Of a stretch of 64,000 nt of DNA, positions 36,856 through 45,126 are shown in pieces. Position numbers and translations under genes: made by a program. The notes below the pieces were generated by a model that saw only the letters and a program-made list of their open reading frames with translations, searched no databases and had not been told where the DNA came from. The stretch comes from an uncultured Maribacter sp. (GTDB lineage: Bacteria > Bacteroidota > Bacteroidia > Flavobacteriales > Flavobacteriaceae): positions 186,001-250,000 of the forward strand of contig CANLTE010000003.1 of NCBI GenBank assembly GCA_947493885.1, given 5' to 3'. Every line of letters starts with the position of its first letter. Within the stretch, counting starts at the first letter, position 1.

Positions 36856-37863
36856 TCAACAAAAGAAAAAATAATCTACGCCGGATAAATTACTTAAATT
36901 TTCAAAATAACTTTTAATTATAGCCTGTGCATCGACATTTGCCACAGTAATAATGCTTTGTGGATTTTTAATTTCTGATAGATGAGAAAAATGCATCATC
37001 ATAACACCGTAAATAGATTTACCTACCTTTTTAGGATTATCACATATCCATGTAAAAGGTACCTTTTTAGCTAATAACCCTTTGGCAATTTCTTTTCCTT
37101 TAGTTCCAGCACCCCAAACTACAAGCGGTCTGTTTTTGTCAAAATTTAATAATAAAAAATAATATAGTTTAATATCCAAAAAGTAATTTTGGGCATAGTG
37201 TTCACTGGTTCTTGAAGTTCTGGTGGGATAATCTCTCCACAAGTGTAAAACATTGTTACAAGGAATGCATTTTAATTTTTGTTCATAAAAACGAAAGGTA
37301 AGATCATAGTCCTCTGGGTATCTATTTGGATTAAAAGCATTACAAAGATTAAAATCCTCCCTAAAAACCATCCAACAAGGGGAAGGAATTACACATTCTT
37401 TGTAAATTTCAGTGTAATTAGTGCCTTCCTGCGTTAGCGAGTTCAGCCATTTTTCGTAACGCTCGTAACCATTACTAATTCCATTTTCAGAAAAATATTT
37501 AACCTTACCCACGGCGACATTTCCTTTTCCGTATTCCAATAATTTATCAACCATAACCCTAAGCTTATTGGAGGTCATTATATCATCAGAATCCATACGT
37601 GTTATTAAATCTCCACTGCATAGTGCATATGCCAAACGCAGTGCCTCAATAATTCCACTACCAGTATTATCGTAAACCTTTATGCGTTTATCTTCTTGAG
37701 AAAAGCTTTCTAAAATTTGTTTACTATCATCAAATGAAGTGTCATTTATTGCAATTACTTCCCAGTTTGTATATTCTTGTTTTATGATGGATGCAATACA
37801 TTCTTGAAGGTATTGTTCAGTGTTTTTAAAGGGAATTAAAATGCTAACAAGGGGCTGATTCAT
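36856..37863 (-). CDS. Family 2 glycosyltransferase with C-terminal Rossmann-like part
   Basis: A 335-residue GT-A fold enzyme: N-terminal VSILIPFKNTEQYLQECI, the D-D-T/S motif region (AINDTSFDDS), D-x-D at RMDSDD (about 92-97) for metal and donor binding, and a PEDYDLTFRF acceptor loop. After about residue 240 it changes to a different domain with a nucleotide-binding-like G-A-G-T-K-G (VVWGAGTKGKEIA), so it may be a fusion. Membrane helices are absent. Reads away from the tRNA. Confidence 0.85.
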   Translation of the reverse strand: MNQPLVSILIPFKNTEQYLQECIASIIKQEYTNWEVIAINDTSFDDSKQILESFSQEDKRIKVYDNTGSGIIEALRLAYALCSGDLITRMDSDDIMTSNKLRVMVDKLLEYGKGNVAVGKVKYFSENGISNGYERYEKWLNSLTQEGTNYTEIYKECVIPSPCWMVFREDFNLCNAFNPNRYPEDYDLTFRFYEQKLKCIPCNNVLHLWRDYPTRTSRTSEHYAQNYFLDIKLYYFLLLNFDKNRPLVVWGAGTKGKEIAKGLLAKKVPFTWICDNPKKVGKSIYGVMMMHFSHLSEIKNPQSIITVANVDAQAIIKSYFENLSNLSGVDYFFFC

Positions 37864-38023
37864 GCTTGCAATTTAGGATATTTTACTATTTTTTTAATGT
37901 AATATGGATTGACTTTCAAATATTTAATCACGAAGTGAAAATAAAATTTAAAAAAATCTTTACAGAGAAGAAAAAGCTTTCTATATTTGCACCCGCATTC
38001 AGGGAATACCTGATGAGACACTT

Positions 38024-38108
38024 GGAGAAATGGCAGAGTGGTCGAATGCGGCAGTCTTGAAAACTGTTGAGGGTCACACCTCCGGGGGTTCGAATCCCTC
38101 TTTCTCCG
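38024..38108 (+). tRNA. tRNA-Ser (anticodon UGA)
   Basis: 85 bases fold as a tRNA: acceptor stem GGAGAAA / TTTCTCC, D arm, anticodon stem GCAGT / ACTGT with loop CTTGAAA giving anticodon TGA, a long variable arm typical of serine tRNAs, and T arm with GGTTCGAATCC. The discriminator base is G and CCA is not encoded. Integrase genes often use the 3' end of such tRNAs as attachment site; see the neighbouring recombinase. Confidence 0.95.
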
Positions 38109-38131
38109 CTGGGAATTTACTAAATTCCACT

Positions 38132-38166
38132 AAAAACCCATAAACACTATGTTTATGGGTTTTTTT
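38132..38166 (+). terminator. Terminator after tRNA-Ser
   Basis: A 15-bp perfect stem (AAAAACCCATAAACA with its complement) around a CTA loop, followed by T's. Upstream, at 38112-38128, GGAATTTA-C-TAAATTCC forms a further palindrome. Confidence 0.9.
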
Positions 38167-38210
38167 AATTTTCCTAAATATCAAATAGTACTATATAATA
38201 TCAAATAAAA

Positions 38211-38348
38211 GGTGCGGTATTCGGTGCGTAAATTTTTATCTCAAAATACGTACCGAATTACATGTTAAGTATTGATATAAAGGTGTTTACGTGTAATTCG
38301 TGTTTTTAATTTTTGTACCTTTAATGGGAATAAAAATTACGCACCGAT
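38211..38348. repeat. Repeated (A/T)TCGGTGCGTAA-like sites before the recombinase gene
   Basis: TTCGGTGCGTAA at 38220-38231 (plus), ATTCGGTACGTA at 38247-38258 (minus), and ATCGGTGCGTAA at 38337-38348 (minus, running into the recombinase ATG at 38347). The first two form an imperfect inverted repeat. Candidate binding sites for the recombinase or an accessory factor, or an autoregulatory operator. Confidence 0.6.
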
Positions 38349-39591
38349 GCAAACAACATTCTCGGTCTTATTTTACCCTAGAGGTAACGACATCGATAAA
38401 AATGGTAATGCCCCTATTTATATGCGCATTACAGTAGACGGTAAACGAAGTGAATTTAGTATTAAGCGTAAGGTGCTTCTGACTAGATGGAATTCTGAAG
38501 GGGGAAAAGTTCGTGGAACTACTGCTAGTGTTCGTGAATTAAATAGGTATATGGATTCTATTAAGGCTAAGATTTATAAAATACACGAAACATTATCCGA
38601 CAACCAAGAATTAATAACGGCAGTTATTATAAAGAGTATTTACCAAGGTAAAGGGATAAAGCACAAGATGCTGCTTGAAATTTTTCAAAACCATAACGAC
38701 AAGATTGAACGTTTAGTAGGAAAAGAATTTGCCCCTGGCACAATAGAACGATATAAAACTGCCAAGAAGCACGTTGAAGATTATATAAACCTTGAATATA
38801 AAACTTCAGATATTCCTGTTAAGGATGTTGACCATAAATTTATTTCAGGATTAGAATATTATTTAAAGACAGAACGAAAGTGTGCGCATAATACGGCTAT
38901 TAAGTATGTGACCAATTTTAAGAAGATTGTCCGCATCGCTTTTGCAAATGATTGGATTCAAAAAGACCCTTTTTTAAATTGGAAAGCTAAGCTCAAAGTT
39001 GTAGAGCGTGAATTTTTAACAGAAGAAGAAATTCAAAAAATGGTCGAAAAAGAATTACATACTGAGCGTTTAGACCAAGTAAAGGACATATTTCTTTTTT
39101 CTTGCTTTACTGGACTGGCTTATGCTGATGTAAAAAAGCTTTCTCGCAATGATATTGTACTAGGTATAGATAGTGAAAAATGGATTAAAATAAAGCGCTC
39201 AAAAACCGATACTCGAAGTAGTATTCCTTTATTACCAACTGCTCTCGAAATATTGGATAAGTATAATGACCATCCAGATGTGTCAAATAAGCGTAGATTG
39301 CTTCCTGTTTTGAGCAACCAGAAAATGAATGCCTATCTCAAGGAAATAGCCATCTTATGCAAGATTCACAAAAATCTTACTTTTCATTTGGCAAGACACA
39401 CTTTTGCTACTACAGTAACATTATCTAATGGTGTACCTATTGAATCTGTAAGTAAAATGCTTGGTCATAAATCTTTAAGAACTACACAGCATTACGCAAA
39501 AATTTTGGATAGAAAGGTGAGTGATGATATGAAGATACTAAAGGCAAAAATGAAGGCTTCAGCTCTTGCAACAGAAAGAAAAATAAAATAG
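38347..39591 (+). CDS. int: Tyrosine recombinase (integrase)
   Basis: A 414-residue site-specific integrase with an N-terminal arm-binding part, a SAM-like core-binding domain (about 105-205) and a C-terminal catalytic domain. Catalytic residues visible: beta-strand lysine (KRSKTDTRSS), H-x-x-R in HLARHTFAT, LGH in MLGHKSLRTTQ, and the nucleophilic tyrosine in QHYAKI. The first catalytic arginine, normally in TGLR, is alanine (FTGLAYADV), as known for several Bacteroidota integrases including the one of CTnDOT. It lies 238 bp from tRNA-Ser, the likely integration site. Confidence 0.95.
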   Translation: MQTTFSVLFYPRGNDIDKNGNAPIYMRITVDGKRSEFSIKRKVLLTRWNSEGGKVRGTTASVRELNRYMDSIKAKIYKIHETLSDNQELITAVIIKSIYQGKGIKHKMLLEIFQNHNDKIERLVGKEFAPGTIERYKTAKKHVEDYINLEYKTSDIPVKDVDHKFISGLEYYLKTERKCAHNTAIKYVTNFKKIVRIAFANDWIQKDPFLNWKAKLKVVEREFLTEEEIQKMVEKELHTERLDQVKDIFLFSCFTGLAYADVKKLSRNDIVLGIDSEKWIKIKRSKTDTRSSIPLLPTALEILDKYNDHPDVSNKRRLLPVLSNQKMNAYLKEIAILCKIHKNLTFHLARHTFATTVTLSNGVPIESVSKMLGHKSLRTTQHYAKILDRKVSDDMKILKAKMKASALATERKIK

Positions 39592-39597
39592 AGGCTT

Positions 39598-40269
39598 CTA
39601 AAGAGGCATTCCATCATCCTTATGCTTATCACTTCTTAGCTTTTCTACATAGCCAGAAATTGGACTGGTCTTTTTCGGTTCTTTCAATTTAAAATCGTTT
39701 TTGGCAAAAATCTTTGCAATCATCTGCCAATTATCTGTTTTCCATTTTTTAGATTTAATGTAAGCGTGAAATTTTAACGCTTCTATCTCTGGCCAATTAT
39801 TTTTCTTAAAAAATAAAGCGACTTCACTTTCATTAAAAATAACCTTAGGCTGTTTATTAAAGTTTTCTTTTGTTTTATGTTTGTAAGAAGATACCAAATT
39901 TTGGCTGGGTTCTGGAACGAAGTTGGCCAAAATTTGGACTTCTTGTATACCAGTAGTTGTACCACTTTTGGGACAAGCTCTGGTCATCTTAATCTTTGAA
40001 CCTCTTGATGGATGATATGACGGATAATATTTTAAATATCCCCAGGCATCTAGGTCTCGTAAGTGATTATGATACGTTGTTTTTGATTTGATTTTTGCCC
40101 GTTCCATTATTAGCTCACGATTTATGGTAAGTGTCTCTTTGAAAAACTTTCGGTTCCATAAATGGAAAAACGCCAAGTACAAAGTTATATGCCCTTGTTT
40201 AATACGATTATCATTATTAAACATTTCCAAAACCGCATTAAGCTGTGTGATGTAGTTTACCTTCTCCAT
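39598..40269 (-). CDS. Mobile-element protein with winged-helix-like N-terminus
   Basis: A 223-residue protein whose first 100 residues resemble a replication/mobilization winged helix (LYLAFFHLWNRKFF; INRELIMERAKIKSKTTYHNHLRDLDAWGYLKYYPS; only key parts quoted), with a basic region and then a helical C-terminal part. The type accompanies BfmA-like genes in flavobacterial mobile elements and may help replicate or mobilize the element; the activity is not proven. Its ATG overlaps the stop of the gene before it by one base, so the two are translated together. Confidence 0.65.
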   Translation of the reverse strand: MEKVNYITQLNAVLEMFNNDNRIKQGHITLYLAFFHLWNRKFFKETLTINRELIMERAKIKSKTTYHNHLRDLDAWGYLKYYPSYHPSRGSKIKMTRACPKSGTTTGIQEVQILANFVPEPSQNLVSSYKHKTKENFNKQPKVIFNESEVALFFKKNNWPEIEALKFHAYIKSKKWKTDNWQMIAKIFAKNDFKLKEPKKTSPISGYVEKLRSDKHKDDGMPL

Positions 40270-40676
40270 TATTCATCAGTCCTCGGACTTTTGATTTCCC
40301 GAAAACGCACTTCTTTTATTTCTGGACGATTTTTTTCCAATATCAATTTCTGTTTAGGTGGTTCAGCTTGTTCAAAAAGAGATTGTAACATAGCTACAGT
40401 CGGTTTGGTTTGGTTCTTTTCAATGTCTTTCATTATTGCAATCATTCCATTCATTCGTTTCTTAATGAGTAATGAAATTCTCTTTTCTAAAGTTTCCATA
40501 TTTGGTCCCATTGACTCTGCTGGGGAAATACCGTTTTCTTGAAAAAAATCCATCATTACCAATAAGGTCATTGATTTTGAAAGTGACATTTCTTTGCAAA
40601 ACTTATTGAATTTATCTGCTACTGAAGCTTTTATGCTTAGGCTCTTAAATTTCTCTTTTTCATATCCTTTATCCAT
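40269..40676 (-). CDS. BfmA/BtgA-family mobilization protein
   Basis: A 135-residue basic protein with a ribbon-helix-helix-like N-terminal half (FKSLSIKASVADKFNKFCKEMSLSKSMTLLVMMDFF, of which SIKASVADKFNKF is the core) and a helical, basic C-terminal half. Proteins of this size and pattern assist the relaxase at oriT in mobilizable Bacteroides elements. Its start codon touches a TTTTTCCGTGAAAAA inverted repeat at 40676-40690, suggesting it controls its own gene. Confidence 0.75.
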   Translation of the reverse strand: MDKGYEKEKFKSLSIKASVADKFNKFCKEMSLSKSMTLLVMMDFFQENGISPAESMGPNMETLEKRISLLIKKRMNGMIAIMKDIEKNQTKPTVAMLQSLFEQAEPPKQKLILEKNRPEIKEVRFREIKSPRTDE

Positions 40677-40732
40677 TTTTCCGTGAAAAATTTGTTGTTT
40701 TTATTGGGTTGTGGGCGTTTTTCCGTGAAAAA
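40676..40732. promoter_or_regulatory. Two TTTTTC-CGT-GAAAAA inverted repeats
   Basis: The identical 15-base inverted repeat occurs at 40676-40690 and 40718-40732, 42 bp apart (about four helical turns). The first abuts the BfmA-like start codon on the minus strand. Likely operators for the mobilization protein or a relaxosome site. Confidence 0.7.
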
Positions 40733-41567
40733 CAATGCTTTAATTTTAAAACACAAAACAATCAATCGCTGTCAAGTATTGATTTTACTGGTGTTTTTAA
40801 AAAGCTTAATATCGTAACATCGCGCTAGCGTGTTACCCTCTTGCTATACAACCCTTCCATTTTATTTCATGGTTGCAGTACTTTATATCTAAAGCTAAAA
40901 AGCCTTTCAACTTAATTACTAACAGCTCTATTTTTTAAGAAAAATGTACCACACTTTTATACTATTCTTATAAAATAACTTGAAACGTTGATGTTTTTTT
41001 ATTCTGATTATAAGCATATTACCTCAAAATATAAGCCAATAATATATGGTGTCAATTGGCTTCAGTTAGTTGCCACAATGGCATTTATTCACATACTTAT
41101 TATATCTTGAGCGTTTTCCTTTTCATTTGGCTTAAAAATTAGAGATTTGATATGTTTTGATATTTTTCACTATCAAAGATTACGGATGTAATAGCCTTTG
41201 ATATTTCATATCACTTACTTCCCATAGCGCCATCGCCGTTACCTTTTCGGTAACCGACACTAAAATTGTGAGCGAGTAAGAACTTATAAAAGTGAGCGAG
41301 CGAACGGTTATGCAGTTCGTCTCGGGCAGAATTTTAAACTTTGAGAAGAAATAGGTTGTGGTAATCTTTTTGCCAAGCGAACGCTGTCGCTTTTTTTGCG
41401 ACTGGGTTCAAGATAATCTAGTGAACCTTTTTTCTCGGAATGAAGCTTTTCGCGAAATGTTGAGAAATGTGCAGAGTGGGTATTTAAGTCAGTACTTCAA
41501 TTCTAAATAATCAGAAAATTATAGTTTAAAATCTATTATTATCTTTATGGTGTTATAGTGATTTCTA
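40733..41567. other. Non-coding, hairpin-rich stretch of the mobile element (candidate oriT region)
   Basis: About 830 bases without a credible gene. It holds GTAACA...TGTTAC with a CGCTAGCG core (40814-40836), a GTTACC/GGTAAC hairpin (41238-41254), a direct repeat GTGAGCGAG at 41268-41276 and 41292-41300 (24-bp step), and a TTTCGCGAAA palindrome at 41448-41457. Such clusters near mobilization genes are candidates for oriT, but a nick site cannot be named from sequence. The base composition is less A+T-rich than its surroundings. Confidence 0.5.
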
Positions 41568-43382
41568 ATGAATTACCAATCCAATGATATACTTGCTATA
41601 GACAAATCCATTGCCGTATTACCTTTTGTGAATATGAGCAATAGTACTGATAATGAATATTTTTGTGACGGTCTTACGGAGGAAATTATCAATGCTCTGG
41701 CAAGAATTAAGGAATTGTCAGTTACTTCAAGAACCTCTTCATTTTACTTTAAAAACAAAAAAGTAACCTCACAAGAAATAAGAGAGCAACTAGGGGTATC
41801 TGTTTTTATTGAAGGAAGTATCAGAGTGTCGAAAGACACAATGAGAATTACGGTTCAGATGATAGATGCTCTTAATGATTTCCATTTTTGGTCAGAAACC
41901 TTTGATAGAAACCCAGAAGATGTTTTTGCTATTCAAGACGAAGTAAGTCTATTTATTGCCGAAAAGTTACGTGAACATATAGGTCATATTGAGATTGAAG
42001 ACAAATTAGTTGAGCCCATTGATGTGTCAATCCATATTTATAGAGAATATCTAAAAGGAAGATATTATTTAATGAAAATGGGGTATGAAAACACGGTTAA
42101 AGCAATTTCAATTTTTGAAAGTATTATCCAAAAAGCACCAAACTTTCCGAATGCATATATAGACATAAATCACGGCTACACCTATATGGGAGCTATGGGG
42201 CTGATGCCTGCTTTTGAAGGCTTTCAAAAAGCACAACCTTTTCTTAAAAAAGGGTTAGAACTTAATCCAAACCTGTATCGTTCGCAATTAAATTTATCTT
42301 GGATAGAATGTTGGCAAAATTGGAATTTAAAGAAGGCCTATTTGCACGCAAATAAAGCATTAGAAATTCAACCTGCCGATGAGATTTATCTTACTATTTC
42401 TAATTATTTAACGGTTGAGGGCAAATTAAATTCTGCTCATAATTATATTGATAAGGCCTTAGAACTCGACCCTTTCTCCCCAATGAATATTCATTACAAG
42501 GGCTTTTTATTATACCTTCAAGAAGATTACAATGAGGCACTGCCATACTTTCAAAAAGCGTTAGAGCTAAATCCCATTTTGCCATTTCCACCATTGTATA
42601 TTGGAGAATGCCTTTTATTTACAGATAAAAATCAGGAGGCATTAAATTATTATAAAGGGCTAAATGGTGTCTCCATAAACGATTTAACGCAATTAGGTGG
42701 AATCACTATTTGCTATGCAAAAATGGGTGACATTGAAAAATGTAATGAAAAGATTCGTGAGCTAGAATCTTACTTAACATCCGAAAAGATGGATAAGGCC
42801 TTCAATTTTTTAATTCTGGTAAATGTTTTATTAGGCAATTACGACAAGGCTTTAGAATGTATAGAGCAAGCTTTTGAAAACCACCTCCCCTTAATTTTGC
42901 TGTTGAACACTGAACCTATTCTAAAGCCAATAAAAAACCTTGAAAGATTTAAAAAAATAATGGTTCAGGCCATACCAGATAATAATAACTACAAATCACA
43001 AAAAAAATATAAGCAAACCTTATTGAGTGATGATGAAATTGAAAGACACGGTAATGCATTGAAGAAAATAATGAAAGAACATAAGTTGTACTTAAATCCA
43101 GATATATCTTTAAAAGATATTGCTTCTTATCTCGAACTTCCAACGAATTATGTCTCACAGCTTTTAAATCTGGGGTTTCAAAAAAACTTCTCTGAGTTTA
43201 TCAATACGTATCGAGTTGAAGAATTTAAACAGCGTGTCATATTAGAGGAAAATAAAGGTTTAACAATTATGGCGGTAGCTTACGATAGTGGTTTTAATTC
43301 TAAAACGGTGTTCAATACGTTTTTCAAAAAAATAGTAGGTACTACACCCAATTCTTATCTTAAAAAGAATAGAAAGAATTAA
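41568..43382 (+). CDS. TolB-like / TPR / AraC-HTH fusion regulator, copy 1
   Basis: A 604-residue cytoplasmic protein. N-terminal TolB-like domain (about 9-135, SIAVLPFVNMSNSTDNEYFCDGLTEEI; key IAVLPF and DGLTEEI), then TPR repeats (about 160-420, for example LNPNLYRSQLNLSWIE, FQKALELNP), and a C-terminal AraC-type helix-turn-helix (about 500-600, ISLKDIASYLELPTNYVSQLLN; LTIMAVAYDSGFNSKTVFNTFFKKIVGTTPNSY). In many bacteria the first two parts sit behind a class III cyclase domain; here the DNA-binding domain replaces the cyclase. Regulated genes unknown; likely among its neighbours. Confidence 0.88.
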   Translation: MNYQSNDILAIDKSIAVLPFVNMSNSTDNEYFCDGLTEEIINALARIKELSVTSRTSSFYFKNKKVTSQEIREQLGVSVFIEGSIRVSKDTMRITVQMIDALNDFHFWSETFDRNPEDVFAIQDEVSLFIAEKLREHIGHIEIEDKLVEPIDVSIHIYREYLKGRYYLMKMGYENTVKAISIFESIIQKAPNFPNAYIDINHGYTYMGAMGLMPAFEGFQKAQPFLKKGLELNPNLYRSQLNLSWIECWQNWNLKKAYLHANKALEIQPADEIYLTISNYLTVEGKLNSAHNYIDKALELDPFSPMNIHYKGFLLYLQEDYNEALPYFQKALELNPILPFPPLYIGECLLFTDKNQEALNYYKGLNGVSINDLTQLGGITICYAKMGDIEKCNEKIRELESYLTSEKMDKAFNFLILVNVLLGNYDKALECIEQAFENHLPLILLLNTEPILKPIKNLERFKKIMVQAIPDNNNYKSQKKYKQTLLSDDEIERHGNALKKIMKEHKLYLNPDISLKDIASYLELPTNYVSQLLNLGFQKNFSEFINTYRVEEFKQRVILEENKGLTIMAVAYDSGFNSKTVFNTFFKKIVGTTPNSYLKKNRKN

Positions 43383-43439
43383 TATTTTGAATAAGCACGA
43401 TTTGATTAGTTTCGAAAAAATAAGGTTACTTTAAACGCT

Positions 43440-44015
43440 ATGAAAGTAGAACGATTACAGAAAACCATCAACAAATACAATAGTCATTTGACCCAAAAAT
43501 CAGGTGCTGCCTTTGGGGCTTTATGTGATGAACATAATTTTAAAAAAGGAACAATTTTACTAAAGCTTAATCAGAGCGACAACGCAGAATACATTCTTTT
43601 GAAAGGTACTGCACGAACCTTTTTAGTAAATACAGAAGGGGAAGAAATTACGCTATATTTTTTCGAAGAGAATACTATTATTCCTCCTTACGTAACTCGT
43701 ACTGAAAACGGAAAATCCCTTTTGTATTGCGAAACATTGACCGATTGTACTTTTGCCAAAATGAATGCCGGACAATTCGAAAGTCTAATGATAGAGAATC
43801 TAGAAATCAGAGAATTTGGGAATACGGTACTGAGACAAGAACTTCTAAATAAAGTTCAGAAAGAAATAAGAATGGCCTCTTGGACCGCGAAACAACGTCT
43901 CGAACAATTTCGAAAAGATTTTTCAATGCTCGAAAACATTGTACCTCACCCAATGATAGCTTCTTATTTGGGCATTACCAATGTCTCTCTTAGCAGATTG
44001 CGAAAACAGGGCTGA
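43440..44015 (+). CDS. Crp/Fnr-family transcriptional regulator (second of three)
   Basis: A 191-residue regulator: cyclic-nucleotide-binding-like roll (about 30-115, AEYILLKGTARTFLVNTEGEEITLYFFEENTII in which ILLKGTARTF is the core) and a short C-terminal helix-turn-helix (IASYLGITNVSLSRLRKQ). No Fe-S cysteines at the N-terminus. It lies 57 bp behind the AraC fusion gene and 70 bp before a four-helix membrane protein, its likely target. A candidate reader of the GTTC-N14-GAAC sites in this region (see findings). Confidence 0.85.
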   Translation: MKVERLQKTINKYNSHLTQKSGAAFGALCDEHNFKKGTILLKLNQSDNAEYILLKGTARTFLVNTEGEEITLYFFEENTIIPPYVTRTENGKSLLYCETLTDCTFAKMNAGQFESLMIENLEIREFGNTVLRQELLNKVQKEIRMASWTAKQRLEQFRKDFSMLENIVPHPMIASYLGITNVSLSRLRKQG

Positions 44016-44085
44016 TTTACTTTTTATCATTTGTTAATGTAGCACCGAAATTTAGCCTGTTCCTTTGTAATCTAAAATCAATGTT

Positions 44086-44640
44086 ATGCAAAGGTTCGAA
44101 AAAATCATCAGAAAAAATCTTCAGGGTAATAAAGTCTTATTGCTCTTTATCACAACAACTTGTATTTATCTTATAATGGTTTTGATGACCATACCAAAGG
44201 TAATGTCCTATGGCAGTGGAATGCGGTTATTAGATATGATGCCCACTGGATATGACTTGGAATATGTGAATACTCTGTTTGAGGCTTTGGGTCAAGAAGG
44301 AAGAGAAGCATACCTACAAAAACAAATTCCTTTTGATATGATATATCCTGGTCTTTTTGCAATTACCTACAGCTTAATTTTGGCTTACTTCTTAAAGAAA
44401 ATAGATACGTTAAAAAGACCGTTTGTGTATCTCTGCATTTTACCTATTATAGTAGGGTTAATGGATTATGCAGAGAACTTTGGGATTATTTCAATACTAA
44501 ACACTTACCCAGAAATATCTAGTAGGGCTGTTACAATAACTGGTAGTTTCAGTCTTCTCAAGAGTATGAGTACTACCATTTTTTTTGTGATTTTATTTGT
44601 CGTTGTCATTGCATTTGGAATTAGAACCCTAAGAAAATGA
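44086..44640 (+). CDS. Membrane protein of unknown function, four helices
   Basis: A 184-residue protein with four hydrophobic helices (about 17-37, 85-105, 115-135, 152-180) and a conserved-looking loop after the first (KVMSYGSGMRLLDMMPTGYDLEYVNTLFEALG; G-S-G-M-R-L-L-D-M-M-P-x-G-Y is the core). The set GYD..YVNTLFEALG..GREAYL has been seen in bacterial membrane proteins without assigned function. Preceded by a TTCCTTTG -7-like element at 44060. Probably under control of the Crp/Fnr gene in front. Confidence 0.7.
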   Translation: MQRFEKIIRKNLQGNKVLLLFITTTCIYLIMVLMTIPKVMSYGSGMRLLDMMPTGYDLEYVNTLFEALGQEGREAYLQKQIPFDMIYPGLFAITYSLILAYFLKKIDTLKRPFVYLCILPIIVGLMDYAENFGIISILNTYPEISSRAVTITGSFSLLKSMSTTIFFVILFVVVIAFGIRTLRK

Positions 44641-44708
44641 GAGCCTTCAGTATAGCTAATACCAACTACTCTTATTAAAGTTCATTTTTCAGATTAAAAT
44701 ATAAATTA

Positions 44709-44759
44709 GTTCCGTTTTCTAAACACGAACTTTTTTCGACTAATCCTACTGTAAATTTG
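44709..44759 (+). promoter_or_regulatory. GTTC-N14-GAAC operator (44709-44730) and -7 element TAAATTTG (44752-44759)
   Basis: Inverted repeat ends GTTC and GAAC 14 bases apart; the GAAC starts exactly 25 bp before TAAATTTG. Same geometry at 48119 and 49454. Drives the small membrane protein at 44788. Confidence 0.65.
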
Positions 44760-44787
44760 TTTCATATTAATCGTAAAACGAAAAATT

Positions 44788-44952
44788 ATGAGAAAGACTA
44801 GAAAAATTATACCAGGAGCACGATTGGCATTCGGTATTATATTAGGTTGTATCGTTGGCTATTTAACTTTGAACACAGAAGTATGGTTTATTTTGGGTAT
44901 CGCTATTGGTGCTGCCTTAGAGTATGGAAACAAAAAAGCAACAACCAAATGA
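44788..44952 (+). CDS. Small glycine-rich membrane protein (54 residues)
   Basis: A short frame with a basic start (MRKTRKIIPGARL) and two membrane helices rich in glycine (AFGIILGCIVGYL and VWFILGIAIGAALEYG), then KKATTK. The hairpin-like layout resembles small glycine-zipper membrane proteins. It has its own operator and TAAATTTG promoter, and its stop overlaps an ATG (44949) in ATGA. Function unknown. Confidence 0.65.
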   Translation: MRKTRKIIPGARLAFGIILGCIVGYLTLNTEVWFILGIAIGAALEYGNKKATTK

Positions 44953-45065
44953 TAAGAGGAATAGTTAGATTTCTAGAGCCAACGGTGATTCCAATAAATG
45001 GTATGGAGCTAAAAGTATTGCAAGCCTATAGAAAATTTCATAACATCAACCTAATGAACTCATAA
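44949..45065 (+). CDS. Possible small protein translationally coupled to the one before
   Basis: A 38-residue frame (MIRGIVRFLEPTVIPINGM at the start) whose ATG overlaps the stop of the preceding small gene. No relatives recognised. Kept as a possible gene because of the ATGA overlap only. Confidence 0.35.
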   Translation: MIRGIVRFLEPTVIPINGMELKVLQAYRKFHNINLMNS

Positions 45066-45126
45066 GAGATTACGAAAGGTTTCAGTTTGTTAAATTTCCT
45101 TAAATTTAAGGCGAAGTCTTTTAAAA

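Larger units (their letters stand above)
38088..41460. mobile_element. Left end of an integrated mobile element at tRNA-Ser (integration and mobilization module)
   Basis: tRNA 3' end, integrase, wHTH-type protein, BfmA/BtgA-type mobilization protein and a repeat-rich non-coding region together form the usual attachment end of a Bacteroidota integrative or mobilizable element. No relaxase, coupling protein or transfer genes are present, and a second copy of the tRNA 3' end was not seen to the right. The right border is unknown; the accessory genes after 41.5 kb may be its cargo. Confidence 0.55.

Noticed and set aside
37866-38060. Open frame running into tRNA-Ser
   Set aside because: Overlaps the tRNA and has no protein-like features.
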